A DNA stretch of 64,000 bases, from assembly GCF_000014005.1 (NCBI RefSeq), contig NC_008009.1:5510501-5574500 (forward strand), given 5' to 3'. The notes under the pieces were generated by a model, which saw only the letters and a program-made list of their open reading frames with translations, was not told where the DNA came from and searched no databases. This stretch comes from Candidatus Koribacter versatilis Ellin345 (GTDB lineage Bacteria; Acidobacteriota; Terriglobia; Terriglobales; Acidobacteriaceae). Positions 18,876 through 35,557 of the stretch are shown here, piece after piece. Both the position numbers and the translations under genes were made by a program. Numbering within the stretch: position 1 is the first letter of the stretch; each line of letters starts with the position of its first letter.

Positions 18876-18914
18876 ATTATAGCAAGGTGGCACAAAGTGT
18901 TTGATGTGCCACCT
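18876..18914 (-). promoter_or_regulatory. vapBC promoter and probable autoregulatory operator
   Basis: A perfect TATAAT -10 lies at 18876-18881 on the minus strand. A 10-bp perfect inverted repeat, AGGTGGCACA (18885-18894) and TGTGCCACCT (18905-18914), has a 10-base spacer. The half-sites are 20 bp centre to centre, or two helical turns, and cover the spacer and -35 area. The AbrB-fold antitoxin is the natural candidate to bind it. Confidence 0.72.
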
Positions 18915-18917
18915 GCG

Positions 18918-18968
18918 GAAACAGCAGATTCTTCGTCGCGCTGGCGCGCTCCTCTGAATGACAAGAGG
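18918..18968. repeat. CAGCAGATTC-type dispersed hairpin repeat
   Basis: It is nearly identical to 18090-18142 at both ends; the central palindrome differs (CGCGCTGGCGCG instead of CGCGCAAACGCG), so pairing is kept. The vapBC genes are thus bracketed by two direct copies. Confidence 0.7.
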
Positions 18969-19013
18969 CGGTAGTGGGGGAGTGGGGATAGGGAGGCTCA
19001 CGCGAAGCTGGGG

Positions 19014-19204
19014 CAGGGGCTAAAGCCCGTCTTTTTAGGAGCCTTTTCGGCATCGCTAAAGCGATGCCCTGATACAAGGCACGAATTGAAGCGATGTCCT
19101 GATACAAACCACGGTATTGAAGGGATGCCCTGGTACAAGCCAACGGTATTGAAGCGATGCCCTGGTACAAGCCAGCGGTATTGAAGCGATGCCCTGATTA
19201 CAAA
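19014..19204 (+). repeat. REP-like palindromic repeat with tandemly expanded tail (32-bp period)
   Basis: A head GGGCTAAAGCCC and a first complete tail hairpin GGCATCGCTAAAGCGATGCC followed by CTGATACAA are seen at 19014-19077. Four further partial tails follow, starting near 19085, 19115, 19147 and 19179; the last three are spaced exactly 32 bases. The partial tails keep only the right half (TTGAAGCGATGCCCTG). No spacer diversity like CRISPR is present. Confidence 0.75.
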
Positions 19205-19277
19205 CCTGTGGTTTCTGAGGAGCGTGAGGGTAAAGCGGGCTTGTATACTCGCATCCTCGAGGAGCGAACTGGTCCGA

Positions 19278-19745
19278 ATGCGATTCAGCTGGATTTTGAT
19301 TTGTGGGTTGGCGTTTGGCTGGATTGTTACGTGCGGCTCGGCTCGCGGCGAAGATCCGCCGGGGCATTGTTTTCGGATGGCGTTGGTGGATGATGGGAAG
19401 CCGGTGGATGCGCCGGCGCGGATTACCTTCGCGGACGGCTCGGAGCGCGAGGAAGTCGAAGCCCACGACAATCGGTATTGCGTGCCTGACTCGATGATGA
19501 ACGCGGAAACGCTCGATCTCATGTTCGAGGCGTCGGGAAGCCGGTTCAACCTGTTCCACGTGCGCATGCATTTGTTCGATTCGGACTGGGACGTTGCCTT
19601 CGGCAATAAGCGGTACGCACACGAAGAGCATTTGGCGAAGTCGATCCATTTTGAAGAGTCGTGCACCCTGCATATTCACCAGGACGAAGGCGATAAGGAC
19701 CTGACGATAGCCGCGTGCCGGCTGGCTTTGACTCGTCAGAAGTAG
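19278..19745 (+). CDS. Small secreted protein of unknown function
   Basis: From the ATG at 19278 the 155-residue protein has a signal peptide (MRFSWILICGLAFGWIVTCG, cut near SARG). The mature part has paired cysteines, a GSRFNLFHVRMHLFD stretch and a CTLHIHQDEGDKDL segment with several histidines and acids that could bind metal. TGTATACT at 19242-19249 resembles an extended -10. I do not recognise the family. A bidirectional terminator separates it from rpoC. Confidence 0.6.
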   Translation: MRFSWILICGLAFGWIVTCGSARGEDPPGHCFRMALVDDGKPVDAPARITFADGSEREEVEAHDNRYCVPDSMMNAETLDLMFEASGSRFNLFHVRMHLFDSDWDVAFGNKRYAHEEHLAKSIHFEESCTLHIHQDEGDKDLTIAACRLALTRQK

Positions 19746-19795
19746 TGGTTCTGCCGCGCAGCGAAGCGATCGCGCAGCAATCCAAAGCAAAAAAT

Positions 19796-19821
19796 AAGGG
19801 CGACCACGAATGGTCGCCCTT
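19796..19821. terminator. Bidirectional terminator at the end of rpoC
   Basis: An 11-bp perfect stem AAGGGCGACCA/TGGTCGCCCTT with a CGAA loop is followed on the minus strand by TATTTTTTGC, making a strong rpoC terminator 18 bases after its stop. It can also end the plus-strand gene at 19745. Confidence 0.9.
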
Positions 19822-19838
19822 TGATGGATTGAAGCTGG

Positions 19839-24050
<4,212 letters not shown>

Positions 24051-24231
24051 ATTGTCCTCCTTCCCCGCGGGTTCTTGCCTGTGGCTCGAATGCGGGGATC
24101 CGTGCAGCGCATCGTCGCTGCTGGCGTCTTCCGGATCACTTGCTGGAACGTTTCCTGGAAGAAGGGAAAGTTCCAAATACTGAAAGAGCGAGGGAACGTC
24201 CCCACCCTAGCTTCGCTAGAGTGGGGCACCC
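24051..24231 (-). other. rpoB-rpoC intergenic region with hairpin
   Basis: The 181-base gap is long for this gene pair. It holds a near-perfect 12-bp hairpin at 24200-24226 (CCCCACCCTAGC/GCTAGAGTGGGG, one mismatch), just after the rpoB stop, and an rpoC Shine-Dalgarno. The hairpin lacks a U-tract; it may be an mRNA processing or stabilising site. Confidence 0.6.
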
Positions 24232-28701
<4,470 letters not shown>

Positions 28702-29378
28702 TTAATAACTCCTGAGGGTGTGCCCTTCCGTTTTTTTCACAAAGGGAACTGGTACGATGAGCACCGAAAAGCTACTCAACGGACCTTCACGAACGGCAAA
28801 TGATGCTGGCCTATCAACTCGGGTACGACACAACCGGCAATCTCGCGCATCCAACCTGTGGTGCGCAAATCTGCACGGCGGCACGGCCACTTCTTAAGAA
28901 CAGGAAAACGCAAAACGTGTGCTGGCAACACGGTTTGCGACTGAAAACACGTATGCGCCCGTAGGGACAAAGCTCCCCGCAGGCGCCAACATCGCGCTTT
29001 CACGAACTTTAATCAGAACTCTTACTTCCCGCGCCAGTATCTCTTTGGCCTGTTCTCGTCCGCCTGCCGGAACGTGTGAGCCTCACGTATCCGCCGGGTC
29101 GGCCGTCCGCCATTTTCTTCGGTGTGTCGCACTCGGTTCTTTCGAACCGCAACCACGATGCCCGGGAATTCTGCGGTGACCCTGAGGAGGTCCCGCTCCG
29201 CTTCCTCGGCAACCATCGCGCCCCGATACGCCCGCTCAAAACGTAACGGAGAACGTGTTGTCTAACGCTCACCTTGCCTCATTACAAGATGAGTTGGAAC
29301 CCTGAAAAGATTCAAAGCCCCTTTTTTCAGGGGATTGCGGCGGCAAGCCCGTAGGATTGCCGCCGCATTGAGCCCAAA
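28702..29378 (-). other. Long rplL-rpoB intergenic region
   Basis: This 677-base gap is on the transcribed strand of the operon. Just after the rplL stop are a 10-bp hairpin GCGGCGGCAA/TTGCCGCCGC (29337-29366) and a CCCC...GGGG hairpin (29318-29333). In E. coli this gap contains an attenuator and an RNase III site; a similar role is possible here. Short frames (for example 28776-29003 minus) have no recognisable product. I see no convincing internal promoter. Confidence 0.6.
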
Positions 29379-29759
29379 CTACTTGACTTCGACAGTCGCG
29401 CCAGCTTCCTGGAACTTCTTCTGGATGGTCGCTGCTTCGTCCTTCGACACGCCTTCTTTCACGGTCTTCGGAGCGCCGTCAACCAGGTCCTTGGCTTCTT
29501 TCAAGCCGAGGCTGGTGACTTCGCGAACTGCCTTAATCACGTTGATCTTGTTTGCGCCCGCAGCGGTCAGGACGACGGTGAATTCCGTCTTCTCTTCCAC
29601 CGGAGCAGCCGCAGCAGCGCCACCGCCGCCGGCAACCATGACCGGGGCAGCCGCAGCAGCCGAGACGCCGAGGCGCGATTCGAGCTTCTTTACGAGTTCT
29701 GCCGCATCAAGCAGCGAGAGACCAACAATCTGTTCTTCCAACTGTGCTAAATCAGCCAT
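29379..29759 (-). CDS. rplL: 50S ribosomal protein L7/L12
   Basis: The 126-residue stalk protein has an N-terminal dimerisation helix ([24 protein letters not shown]), an Ala/Gly-rich hinge near residues 35-55, and the C-terminal globular domain [42 protein letters not shown] that recruits translation factors. It sits after rplJ as usual, but separated by a 389-base gap that carries repeats. Confidence 0.97.
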   Translation of the reverse strand: MADLAQLEEQIVGLSLLDAAELVKKLESRLGVSAAAAAPVMVAGGGGAAAAAPVEEKTEFTVVLTAAGANKINVIKAVREVTSLGLKEAKDLVDGAPKTVKEGVSKDEAATIQKKFQEAGATVEVK

Positions 29760-29977
29760 TTCCGTATCTCCAATTCTGTTTTCGTTATTCGTTGTGCGAT
29801 TTCGTTATTTCCCGTGAGGTCGATGTTCGAGGTCTTCCGGGTGGCAGTTACGCGATCCCCGCGTTACGTAAGCCCAACCTCTGCACCAGCCCAGACAAAG
29901 CCGGCGATCTAAACATGTCCCAACAACAGATAACGGAACCTTTTGGAGCCACTTTCGCGACTCCGAACCCTTGTACC

Positions 29978-30111
29978 GCAGGGGCTAAAGCCCAAATTCG
30001 GCCGGCCCCGTTCGGCACGACTAAAGTCGTGCCCTGATACAAACCTTCCGCACCTCTAAAGTCGTGCCCTGATACAAACTTCGGCACCTCTAAAGTCGTG
30101 CCCTGAACAAA
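29978..30111 (+). repeat. REP-like palindromic repeat with three tails, in the rplJ-rplL gap
   Basis: Head GGGGCTAAAGCCC at 29981-29993, a full tail hairpin GGCACGACTAAAGTCGTGCC at 30014-30033 with CTGATACAAA, then two partial tails at 30050-30078 and 30083-30111 (period 33-35). It is oriented against operon transcription. The remainder of the 29760-30148 gap shows no gene. Confidence 0.78.
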
Positions 30112-30148
30112 CCTTGGCACGGCGGGAGCAAGCTCTCGCCGGCTCTAA

Positions 30149-30697
30149 CTACTGGGCGGGTGCTTCTCCGCCCGAGAACTTTTGCTTTTCCACGCCCTGG
30201 TTCAAAACCACGGCGAGGTCGCGACCGGTTGCGTTCATCACCGTGACCAAACGCTGCGCCGGGGCGCTGATGAGGAAGAGCAGCTTCGAGTAAAGCTCTT
30301 CCTTCGAAGGCATGTTGGCGAGGGCATCGATGTCGGCGAGCTTGATGACCTTTCCGTCCACCACACCGGCTTTGAACTCATACTCCGGGTTGTCCTTGGC
30401 GTACTTGCTGAGCACCTTCGCGAGCTGGACCGGATCGCCGTCGGTGAACGCGACCGAGGTCACGCCCGCCAGGCCCTTCACGGCGTCTTCGATCTTGGTG
30501 CCCTTGGCGGCGCGCTCGGCGAGGGTGTTCTTCACCACCGAGTACTTGCCGCCCACGCTGCGGACTGCCTTGCGGAGTTCGTAGTCCTTCGAGACCGTAA
30601 GCTTGTTGAAGGTGCCCACGATGGCGTGGTTGGCCTTCTTGAAGTCTTCGGTCAGCTTCTCAGTTACTTCGATCTTTTTTGCTTTTGTGACTGCCAT
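30149..30697 (-). CDS. rplJ: 50S ribosomal protein L10
   Basis: The 182-residue L10 forms the base of the L7/L12 stalk. The N-terminal MAVTKAKKIEVTEKLTEDFKKA and the segment AVRSVGGKYSVVKNTLAERA are characteristic for binding 23S rRNA; the C-terminal helix carries L7/L12 dimers. It lies 23 bases after rplA, so the autoregulatory leader typical upstream of rplJ in E. coli has no room here. Confidence 0.95.
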   Translation of the reverse strand: MAVTKAKKIEVTEKLTEDFKKANHAIVGTFNKLTVSKDYELRKAVRSVGGKYSVVKNTLAERAAKGTKIEDAVKGLAGVTSVAFTDGDPVQLAKVLSKYAKDNPEYEFKAGVVDGKVIKLADIDALANMPSKEELYSKLLFLISAPAQRLVTVMNATGRDLAVVLNQGVEKQKFSGGEAPAQ

Positions 30698-30720
30698 GTC
30701 TGAATCCTCTTCGCGCTCGA

Positions 30721-31428
30721 CTAGCTCTTCGACGCTGCCTCAATGGCAGTCGTGTCAATGGAGATCCCAGGGCCCATCGTAGAGCTGAGGTAACAGCCCT
30801 TGATGTACTTGCCCTTGGCGGCGGACGGCTTGGCCTTGACCACGCTTGTGATCAGGGTCGTGGCGTTGTCCACCAGCTTGTCAGGCGGAAACGAAATCTT
30901 TCCAACCGGAACGTGGACCAATCCGGTCTTGTCGGTGCGGAACTCAACCTTACCGGCCTTCACTTCGCGGACGGCCGAGGCAACGTCAGTGGTGACGGTG
31001 CCAGTCTTCGGGTTCGGCATCAGGCCGCGGGGACCGAGCACTTTACCCAACTTACCGACGGAACGCATCATGTCGGGCGTCGAGATCACCGCGTCGTAAT
31101 CGGTCCAGCCCTCTTTCGCGATCTTCTCGACCATGTCCTCGCCGCCGACGAAATCAGCACCGGCCGCTTCGGCTTCGCGCTGCTTTTCACCGCTGGCGAT
31201 GACCAACACAATCTTGGTCTTGCCCAGACCGTGGGGCAGGACGACCGTGCCGCGGACCATCTGGTCAGCATGCTTCGGGTCGACACCCAAACGAAGCGTC
31301 AAGTCGACGGTCTCGTCGAACTTGGCGAACTTCACCTTCTGCAGGAGAGGAACTGCGTCCTGCAAAGCGTACGGACGCACTTCGACTTGCTTGCGCGCCG
31401 CTTCGATTTTCTTACCTGGCTTTGCCAT
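30721..31428 (-). CDS. rplA: 50S ribosomal protein L1
   Basis: The 235-residue two-domain protein binds 23S rRNA at the L1 stalk. Recognised by [46 protein letters not shown] and the C-terminal [11 protein letters not shown]. In many bacteria L1 represses its own operon by binding the rplK leader. A palindromic repeat lies between rplK and this gene. Confidence 0.97.
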   Translation of the reverse strand: MAKPGKKIEAARKQVEVRPYALQDAVPLLQKVKFAKFDETVDLTLRLGVDPKHADQMVRGTVVLPHGLGKTKIVLVIASGEKQREAEAAGADFVGGEDMVEKIAKEGWTDYDAVISTPDMMRSVGKLGKVLGPRGLMPNPKTGTVTTDVASAVREVKAGKVEFRTDKTGLVHVPVGKISFPPDKLVDNATTLITSVVKAKPSAAKGKYIKGCYLSSTMGPGISIDTTAIEAASKS

Positions 31429-31484
31429 GTTGCTCCTTGTCTTCCACCGCGCACCGTTACGTTGGTGTGCCGTGGTTTACGACT

Positions 31485-31550
31485 CAGGGGCTAAAGCCCC
31501 CGAACTTCTTTGGCCCGATCGGCACGACTAAAGTCGCGCCCTGATACAAA
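31485..31550 (+). repeat. REP-like palindromic repeat in the rplK-rplA gap
   Basis: Head CAGGGGCTAAAGCCCC and tail hairpin GGCACGACTAAAGTCGCGCC followed by CTGATACAAA, 20 bases between them. It ends two bases before the rplK stop codon and is read antisense to the operon. Confidence 0.78.
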
Positions 31551-31552
31551 TC

Positions 31553-31984
31553 TTACGGGACGATATCGATGCCCATCGAGCGCGCGGTGCCCTTGATGCT
31601 GTTGATCGCAGCTTCGACGGAGGCGGCGTTCAAGTCAGGCATCTTCTGCTTCGCGATCTCTACGACCTGCTTCTCGGTGACCTTGCCGACCTTGTCTTTG
31701 TTCGGCACGCCCGAGCCCTTGGCTACGCCAGCGGCCTTGCGGAGAAGGTCGGAGGCCGGCGGGGTCTTGGTCACGAAGGTGAAGCTGCGATCGTTATAAA
31801 CGGTGATGACGACCGGGATAGTGAATCCCTCGAGGTCCTTGCTCGCAGTCTTCGCGTTGAACTGCTTGCAGAACTCCATGATGTTGATCTGCGCCTGGCC
31901 GAGGGCCGGGCCGACCGGCGGGGCCGGCGTTGCCTTGCCTGCGGCGATCTGCAGTTTGACTTGTCCAGTTACTTTCTTTGCCAT
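31553..31984 (-). CDS. rplK: 50S ribosomal protein L11
   Basis: The 143-residue protein has the N-terminal [29 protein letters not shown] motif of L11, which binds the GTPase-associated 23S rRNA region and contacts release factors, RelA and thiopeptide drugs, and the C-terminal rRNA-binding domain ending [10 protein letters not shown]. It follows nusG after a 118-base gap filled by a repeat. Confidence 0.97.
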   Translation of the reverse strand: MAKKVTGQVKLQIAAGKATPAPPVGPALGQAQINIMEFCKQFNAKTASKDLEGFTIPVVITVYNDRSFTFVTKTPPASDLLRKAAGVAKGSGVPNKDKVGKVTEKQVVEIAKQKMPDLNAASVEAAINSIKGTARSMGIDIVP

Positions 31985-32003
31985 TGCGGATCCTTCTGTA
32001 CCT

Positions 32004-32069
32004 CAGGGGCTAAAGCCCCCTCAAACTCTGATCTCTTTCGGCAGCGCTGAAGCGCTGCCCTGATACAAA
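32004..32069 (+). repeat. REP-like palindromic repeat in the nusG-rplK gap
   Basis: Head CAGGGGCTAAAGCCCC and tail GGCAGCGCTGAAGCGCTGCC with CTGATACAAA. The tail stem differs from the GGCACGAC type at paired positions on both arms, so pairing is kept. A further GGCGGCGCAAAGCCGCC hairpin follows at about 32074-32090. Confidence 0.78.
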
Positions 32070-32102
32070 TCGCGGCGGCGCAAAGCCGCCTCTTTCACAA
32101 AC

Positions 32103-32702
32103 CTACGTAAGTACCTTTTCGACCTGACCGAACTCGAGTTCTACAGGGGTCGAACGTCCGAAGATCGTGACCATGACTTTCAGCGTTTCCTTGTCTTCGT
32201 TCACTTCGTCCACAACTCCCTGGAACGTAGCGAACGGACCTTCGCTGATGCGCACAGTCTCGTTCTTTTCGTACTTGACCTTGAGTTTCGGCTTCTCGCG
32301 GCTGTCGGCAACGCGATAGACGATCTGCTGCACTTCTTCTTCGCTGAGCGGCGTGGGCTGCTGGCCGGTTCCGACAAATCCGGTCACGCGCGGCGTGGAT
32401 TTCACCACGTGCCACACGTTGTCATCCATGTCCATCTCGACCAGTACATAGCCGGGATAGAACATGCGCTCGCTGGTGTACTTCTTGCCGCCCCGGACTT
32501 CCGTCACCGACTCGGTCGGAATCAGTACGCGGCCAATCTTGCCCTCGAGTCCGAAGGCATGAATGCGCGACTCCAGCGACTCCTTCACCTTGCGTTCAAA
32601 ACCCGAGTAGCTGTGGATGATGTACCACTTCATGTTCGGGTTCTGCAGGGGTTGGCCGTCCGGCGTCGGCTGCACTTCCGCGTTGTTGTTCGTCTCGTCC
32701 AT
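32103..32702 (-). CDS. nusG: Transcription termination/antitermination factor NusG
   Basis: The 199-residue protein has an NGN domain ([21 protein letters not shown], then [21 protein letters not shown]) that binds the polymerase clamp, and a C-terminal KOW domain ([24 protein letters not shown]) that contacts Rho or S10. About 24 acidic, polar residues precede the NGN domain. It lies directly after secE, the conserved order. Confidence 0.96.
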   Translation of the reverse strand: MDETNNNAEVQPTPDGQPLQNPNMKWYIIHSYSGFERKVKESLESRIHAFGLEGKIGRVLIPTESVTEVRGGKKYTSERMFYPGYVLVEMDMDDNVWHVVKSTPRVTGFVGTGQQPTPLSEEEVQQIVYRVADSREKPKLKVKYEKNETVRISEGPFATFQGVVDEVNEDKETLKVMVTIFGRSTPVELEFGQVEKVLT

Positions 32703-32711
32703 AGTCAGTTC

Positions 32712-32972
32712 TTAGTGGTGCTTGAAGTACGTAAACATGTAATCGATGCCCTTGCCGATCGCGTTATCCACCAACCAGAAGTACAGGCCGAAGATGAACA
32801 CGGTGATGATTACGACTACCGTGGTGGACTGCACTTCCTTGCGCGAAGGCGTGCTGACCTTCTTCATTTCCGTGCGCACGTCGTTGTAAAACGACTTGGT
32901 GCGCTGCGGCCAGCTCTTCATCCTGCTGCCCAGGCTGCTCTCGTCGGCGGTGACTACTGCCTGCTTTGCCAT
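32712..32972 (-). CDS. secE: Protein translocase subunit SecE
   Basis: From the ATG at 32972 (AGAAGGAT upstream) the protein has 86 residues: a soluble amphipathic segment with the family motif FYNDVRTEMKKVSTPSRKEVQSTT and one transmembrane helix (VVVIITVFIFGLYFWLVDNAI). It clamps SecY in the SecYEG channel. It lies between tRNA-Trp and nusG as in many bacteria. Confidence 0.95.
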   Translation of the reverse strand: MAKQAVVTADESSLGSRMKSWPQRTKSFYNDVRTEMKKVSTPSRKEVQSTTVVVIITVFIFGLYFWLVDNAIGKGIDYMFTYFKHH

Positions 32973-33012
32973 ATCCTTCTCACTCACTCGCGCGCTGTGC
33001 GCGCTCAATCTC

Positions 33013-33088
33013 TGGCAGGGGCGGAGGGATTCGAACCCCCAAGTCCGGTTTTGGAGACCGGCAGTTTAGCCGTTGAGCTTACGCCCCT
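33013..33088 (-). tRNA. tRNA-Trp (CCA)
   Basis: The 76-base cloverleaf has a 7-bp acceptor stem AGGGGCG/CGCCCCT, anticodon loop with CCA, a T arm GGGGGTTCGAATCCC and an encoded CCA end. It sits between rpmG and secE. Confidence 0.96.
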
Positions 33089-33109
33089 GTACTGCGACAG
33101 CCGAGCTGC

Positions 33110-33262
33110 CTATTTCACTTCCTTGTGAGAAGTATGCTTGCGGCACTTGCGGCAGAATTTGCTGAACTCGAGGCGGCCAGTAGTCGTCTTCTTGTTCTTG
33201 GTGGTGGAGTAGTTCTTGTCTTTGCAATCTCCACACTGCAGCTGAATGATTTCGCGGGGCAT
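33110..33262 (-). CDS. rpmG: 50S ribosomal protein L33
   Basis: This 50-residue gene encodes [20 protein letters not shown]..., with the L33 zinc ribbon formed by CGDC (Cys10, Cys13) and CRKC (Cys37, Cys40), so it is the zinc-binding form. It lies between tuf and tRNA-Trp, the usual order. An AAGGAG lies 12 bases before the ATG. Confidence 0.95.
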   Translation of the reverse strand: MPREIIQLQCGDCKDKNYSTTKNKKTTTGRLEFSKFCRKCRKHTSHKEVK

Positions 33263-33365
33263 TGTTGGTTACAGCTCCTTTTTGTATTTGCTCGGCTTTC
33301 ACCGAGCCTTGTCCGGGTCGAAGCCCGGATATCGAAGATCTCTCTTCGAAGTTGAATCTGAGTGC

Positions 33366-33391
33366 CCCACCCTTCCCAAAGGGAGGGTGGG
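33366..33391. repeat. CCCACC...GGTGGG hairpin after tuf
   Basis: CCCACCCTTCCC pairs with GGGAGGGTGGG with one bulged base, 10 bases after the tuf stop. Same family as 3825-3849 and 24200-24226. There is no U-tract on the minus strand, so a processing or stabilising role is more likely than termination. Confidence 0.55.
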
Positions 33392-33401
33392 AAACCACGA
33401 A

Positions 33402-34589
33402 CTACGCAATAATCTCGCTGATGGTGCCCGCGCCGACGGTACGGCCGCCTTCACGAATCGCGAAGCGCAAGCCCTTTTCCATAGCTACCGGCGTGATCAA
33501 CTCGATCTCCAGTGCTACGTTGTCGCCCGGCATCACCATCTCCGTGCCTGCAGGCAAGGTCGCTACACCGGTCACGTCCGTGGTGCGGAAGTAGAACTGC
33601 GGACGGTAGCCCTTGAAGAACGGGGTATGACGCCCGCCTTCTTCCTTGCTCAACACGTAAACTTCGCCCTTGAACTTGGTGTGCGGGGTAATCGATCCAC
33701 CCTTCGCCAACACCATGCCGCGCTCCACATCGTCTTTACCGATACCGCGGAGCAGCAACCCGGCGTTGTCGCCAGCCAGACCTTCGTCCAGCTGCTTCTT
33801 GAACATTTCGACGCCCGTCACTACCGTCTTGCGGGTCTCGCGGAAGCCTACGATTTCCACTTCCTCGCCCACCTTCACCTTGCCACGCTCGATACGGCCG
33901 GTAACCACCGTGCCGCGGCCCGAGATCGAGAAGATGTCTTCGATCGGCATCAGGAACGGCTTGTCGATGTCGCGCGCCGGCAGCGGAATGTTCTTGTCCA
34001 CTGCTTCCATCAACTCATCGATCTTGGCTTCCCACTGCGCTTCACCGTTCAGTGCACCCAAGGCCGAACCACGAACTACCGGGAGGTCGTCGCCGGGGAA
34101 CCCGTACTTGTTCAGCAACTCGCGCACTTCCATCTCGACCAGGTCGATCAGTTCGGCGTCTTCGACGGCATCGCACTTGTTGAGGAACACCACCACGTAG
34201 GGGACGCCTACCTGGCGGGCAAGCAGCACGTGCTCTTTCGTCTGCGGCATCGGACCGTCGGTCGCCGCTACCACCAGGATCGCGCCATCCATCTGCGCCG
34301 CGCCGGTGATCATGTTCTTGATGTAATCAGCGTGGCCCGGGCAATCGACGTGGGCGTAGTGACGGTTCGCCGTCTCGTACTCCACGTGCGCCGTCGCAAT
34401 CGTGATACCGCGCTCGCGCTCTTCCGGTGCGTTGTCGATCGAATCGAACGAACGGAACGCAATCTTCGGGTTGTGCTTCGACAACACCTTCGTGATCGCC
34501 GCCGTCAACGTCGTCTTCCCGTGGTCAATGTGCCCAATCGTGCCAACGTTCACGTGCGGTTTGCTGCGGTCAAATTTCTCTTTCGCCAT
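33402..34589 (-). CDS. tuf: Elongation factor Tu
   Basis: The 395-residue GTPase delivers aminoacyl-tRNA to the ribosome. G-domain motifs [18 protein letters not shown] and NKCDAVED are clear; domains 2 and 3 follow ([28 protein letters not shown]). It lies 10 bases after the 116-codon ORF, within the tRNA-tuf-rpmG transcript. No second tuf copy is in the window. Confidence 0.98.
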
Positions 34590-34599
34590 CGTCTGTCAC

Positions 34600-34950
34600 C
34601 TAGTAATACCGATAAATTTTGTTGTACTTCTTTCGCAGTCCGTTATCCAGTTCCTCGAGCCGGGTCAGGTAAAACTCACGCATCTGGCCCTGGTCCGCTA
34701 CCGTCAACTGCTGCCACAACGAAACCGCCGTGGTTCCCGAGCTGGCCAATGTTGCATCGACCTGCTCGAGCAATTTCTTCTGCAAAACGGCTTCGAAATC
34801 GCGGACGTTCACGCTTTTCGAAACCAGCTTCTTCAAAAACTTCTCCACATTCGCCGGCGAGAACGTACGCTCAACCGACGAACGGAGCGCCGAGAAAGCC
34901 TCGGGACGCTCGATTGCAATGCTTGCCTGCTCGTAACCCACTTGCGACAT
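34600..34950 (-). CDS. Conserved-looking hypothetical protein between tRNA-Thr and tuf
   Basis: From the ATG at 34950 the protein has 116 residues, is mostly helical and charged, and has no signal peptide, membrane segment or cysteine. It includes FLKKLVSKSVNVRDFEAVLQKKLLEQVD and ends RKKYNKIYRYY. It lies 60 bases after tRNA-Thr and 10 bases before tuf, so it shares their transcript. The frame extends upstream into the tRNA, which argues for the shorter start. I do not recognise it; a translation-related role is inference from position only. Confidence 0.72.
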   Translation of the reverse strand: MSQVGYEQASIAIERPEAFSALRSSVERTFSPANVEKFLKKLVSKSVNVRDFEAVLQKKLLEQVDATLASSGTTAVSLWQQLTVADQGQMREFYLTRLEELDNGLRKKYNKIYRYY

Positions 34951-35010
34951 CGATCTCGTTTCCGGGATCGCCGTGTTTTTCCGGCGACGTGGGGATGTAT
35001 TGCAAAACTC

Positions 35011-35086
<76 letters not shown>

Positions 35087-35106
35087 CCGCACTACTCGTC
35101 ACAGTC

Positions 35107-35181
35107 TGGAGCGGGAGACGGGAATCGAACCCGCGACCAACAGCTTGGAAGGCTGTGACTCTACCACTGAGTTACTCCCGC
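35107..35181 (-). tRNA. tRNA-Gly (TCC)
   Basis: The 75-base cloverleaf has acceptor GCGGGAG/CTCCCGC, anticodon loop CTTCCAA with TCC and an encoded CCA. It corresponds in position and anticodon to E. coli glyT. Confidence 0.96.
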
Positions 35182-35187
35182 CCTTCC

Positions 35188-35254
35188 GCAGGGGCTAAAG
35201 CCCCACTCCATTTGCGACCTTTGCGGCACGACTAAAATCGTGCCCTGATACAAA
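35188..35254 (+). repeat. REP-like palindromic repeat in the tRNA cluster
   Basis: Head GGGGCTAAAGCCCC and tail GGCACGACTAAAATCGTGCC with CTGATACAAA, between the 64-codon ORF and tRNA-Gly, antisense to transcription. It would be transcribed as two hairpins within the tRNA precursor. Confidence 0.78.
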
Positions 35255-35264
35255 ACCGTCGCTG

Positions 35265-35459
35265 CTACTCGTCCGGGTCTTGCTTGTCCTTGTCGTCTTG
35301 CGATTCAAGCTTCTGCCGCATGCTCGTCGTCACCACGCGAATCGCAAAGAAGGCCAGGAATGCGATCGTCAGGTAGCGGAAGCGTTGATCGGACAGCGTG
35401 AACCACGCCACCACCGCGAGCAGCGCATATACACCGAGCGCAATCTGCAGGCGGCTCAT
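35265..35459 (-). CDS. Small two-helix membrane protein inside the tRNA cluster
   Basis: The 64-residue protein MSRLQIALGVYALLAVVAWF... has two transmembrane helices (about residues 5-22 and 30-47) and an acidic and basic C-terminal tail (SQDDKDKQDPDE). The ATG at 35459 starts 10 bases after the tRNA-Tyr CCA; an in-frame ATG at 35477 would lie inside the tRNA. I do not recognise it. Its cotranscription with tRNAs is unusual. Confidence 0.65.
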   Translation of the reverse strand: MSRLQIALGVYALLAVVAWFTLSDQRFRYLTIAFLAFFAIRVVTTSMRQKLESQDDKDKQDPDE

Positions 35460-35469
35460 GGAAGAATCC

Positions 35470-35557
35470 TGGTGCACAGGGGAGGATTCGAACCTCCGTA
35501 GCTCCTGGGAGCGGCAGATTTACAGTCTGCTGCCATTAACCACTCGGCCACCTGTGC
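35470..35557 (-). tRNA. tRNA-Tyr (GTA)
   Basis: The 88-base class II tRNA has acceptor GCACAGG/CCTGTGC, anticodon loop CTGTAAA with GTA, a long variable arm and an encoded CCA. The 264 bases up to the next tRNA (35558-35821) show no further gene. Confidence 0.96.

Noticed and set aside
19055-19204. CRISPR-like array
   Set aside because: The units are contiguous degenerate copies of a hairpin tail with no unique spacers and no cas genes nearby.
28776-29003. 75-codon minus-strand ORF in the rplL-rpoB gap
   Set aside because: Arg/Cys-rich low-likelihood sequence with no start signal; no family recognised.
29318-29366. Full intrinsic terminator between rplL and rpoB
   Set aside because: The hairpins are strong, but no U-tract follows on the transcribed strand, and rpoBC needs read-through unless another promoter exists.
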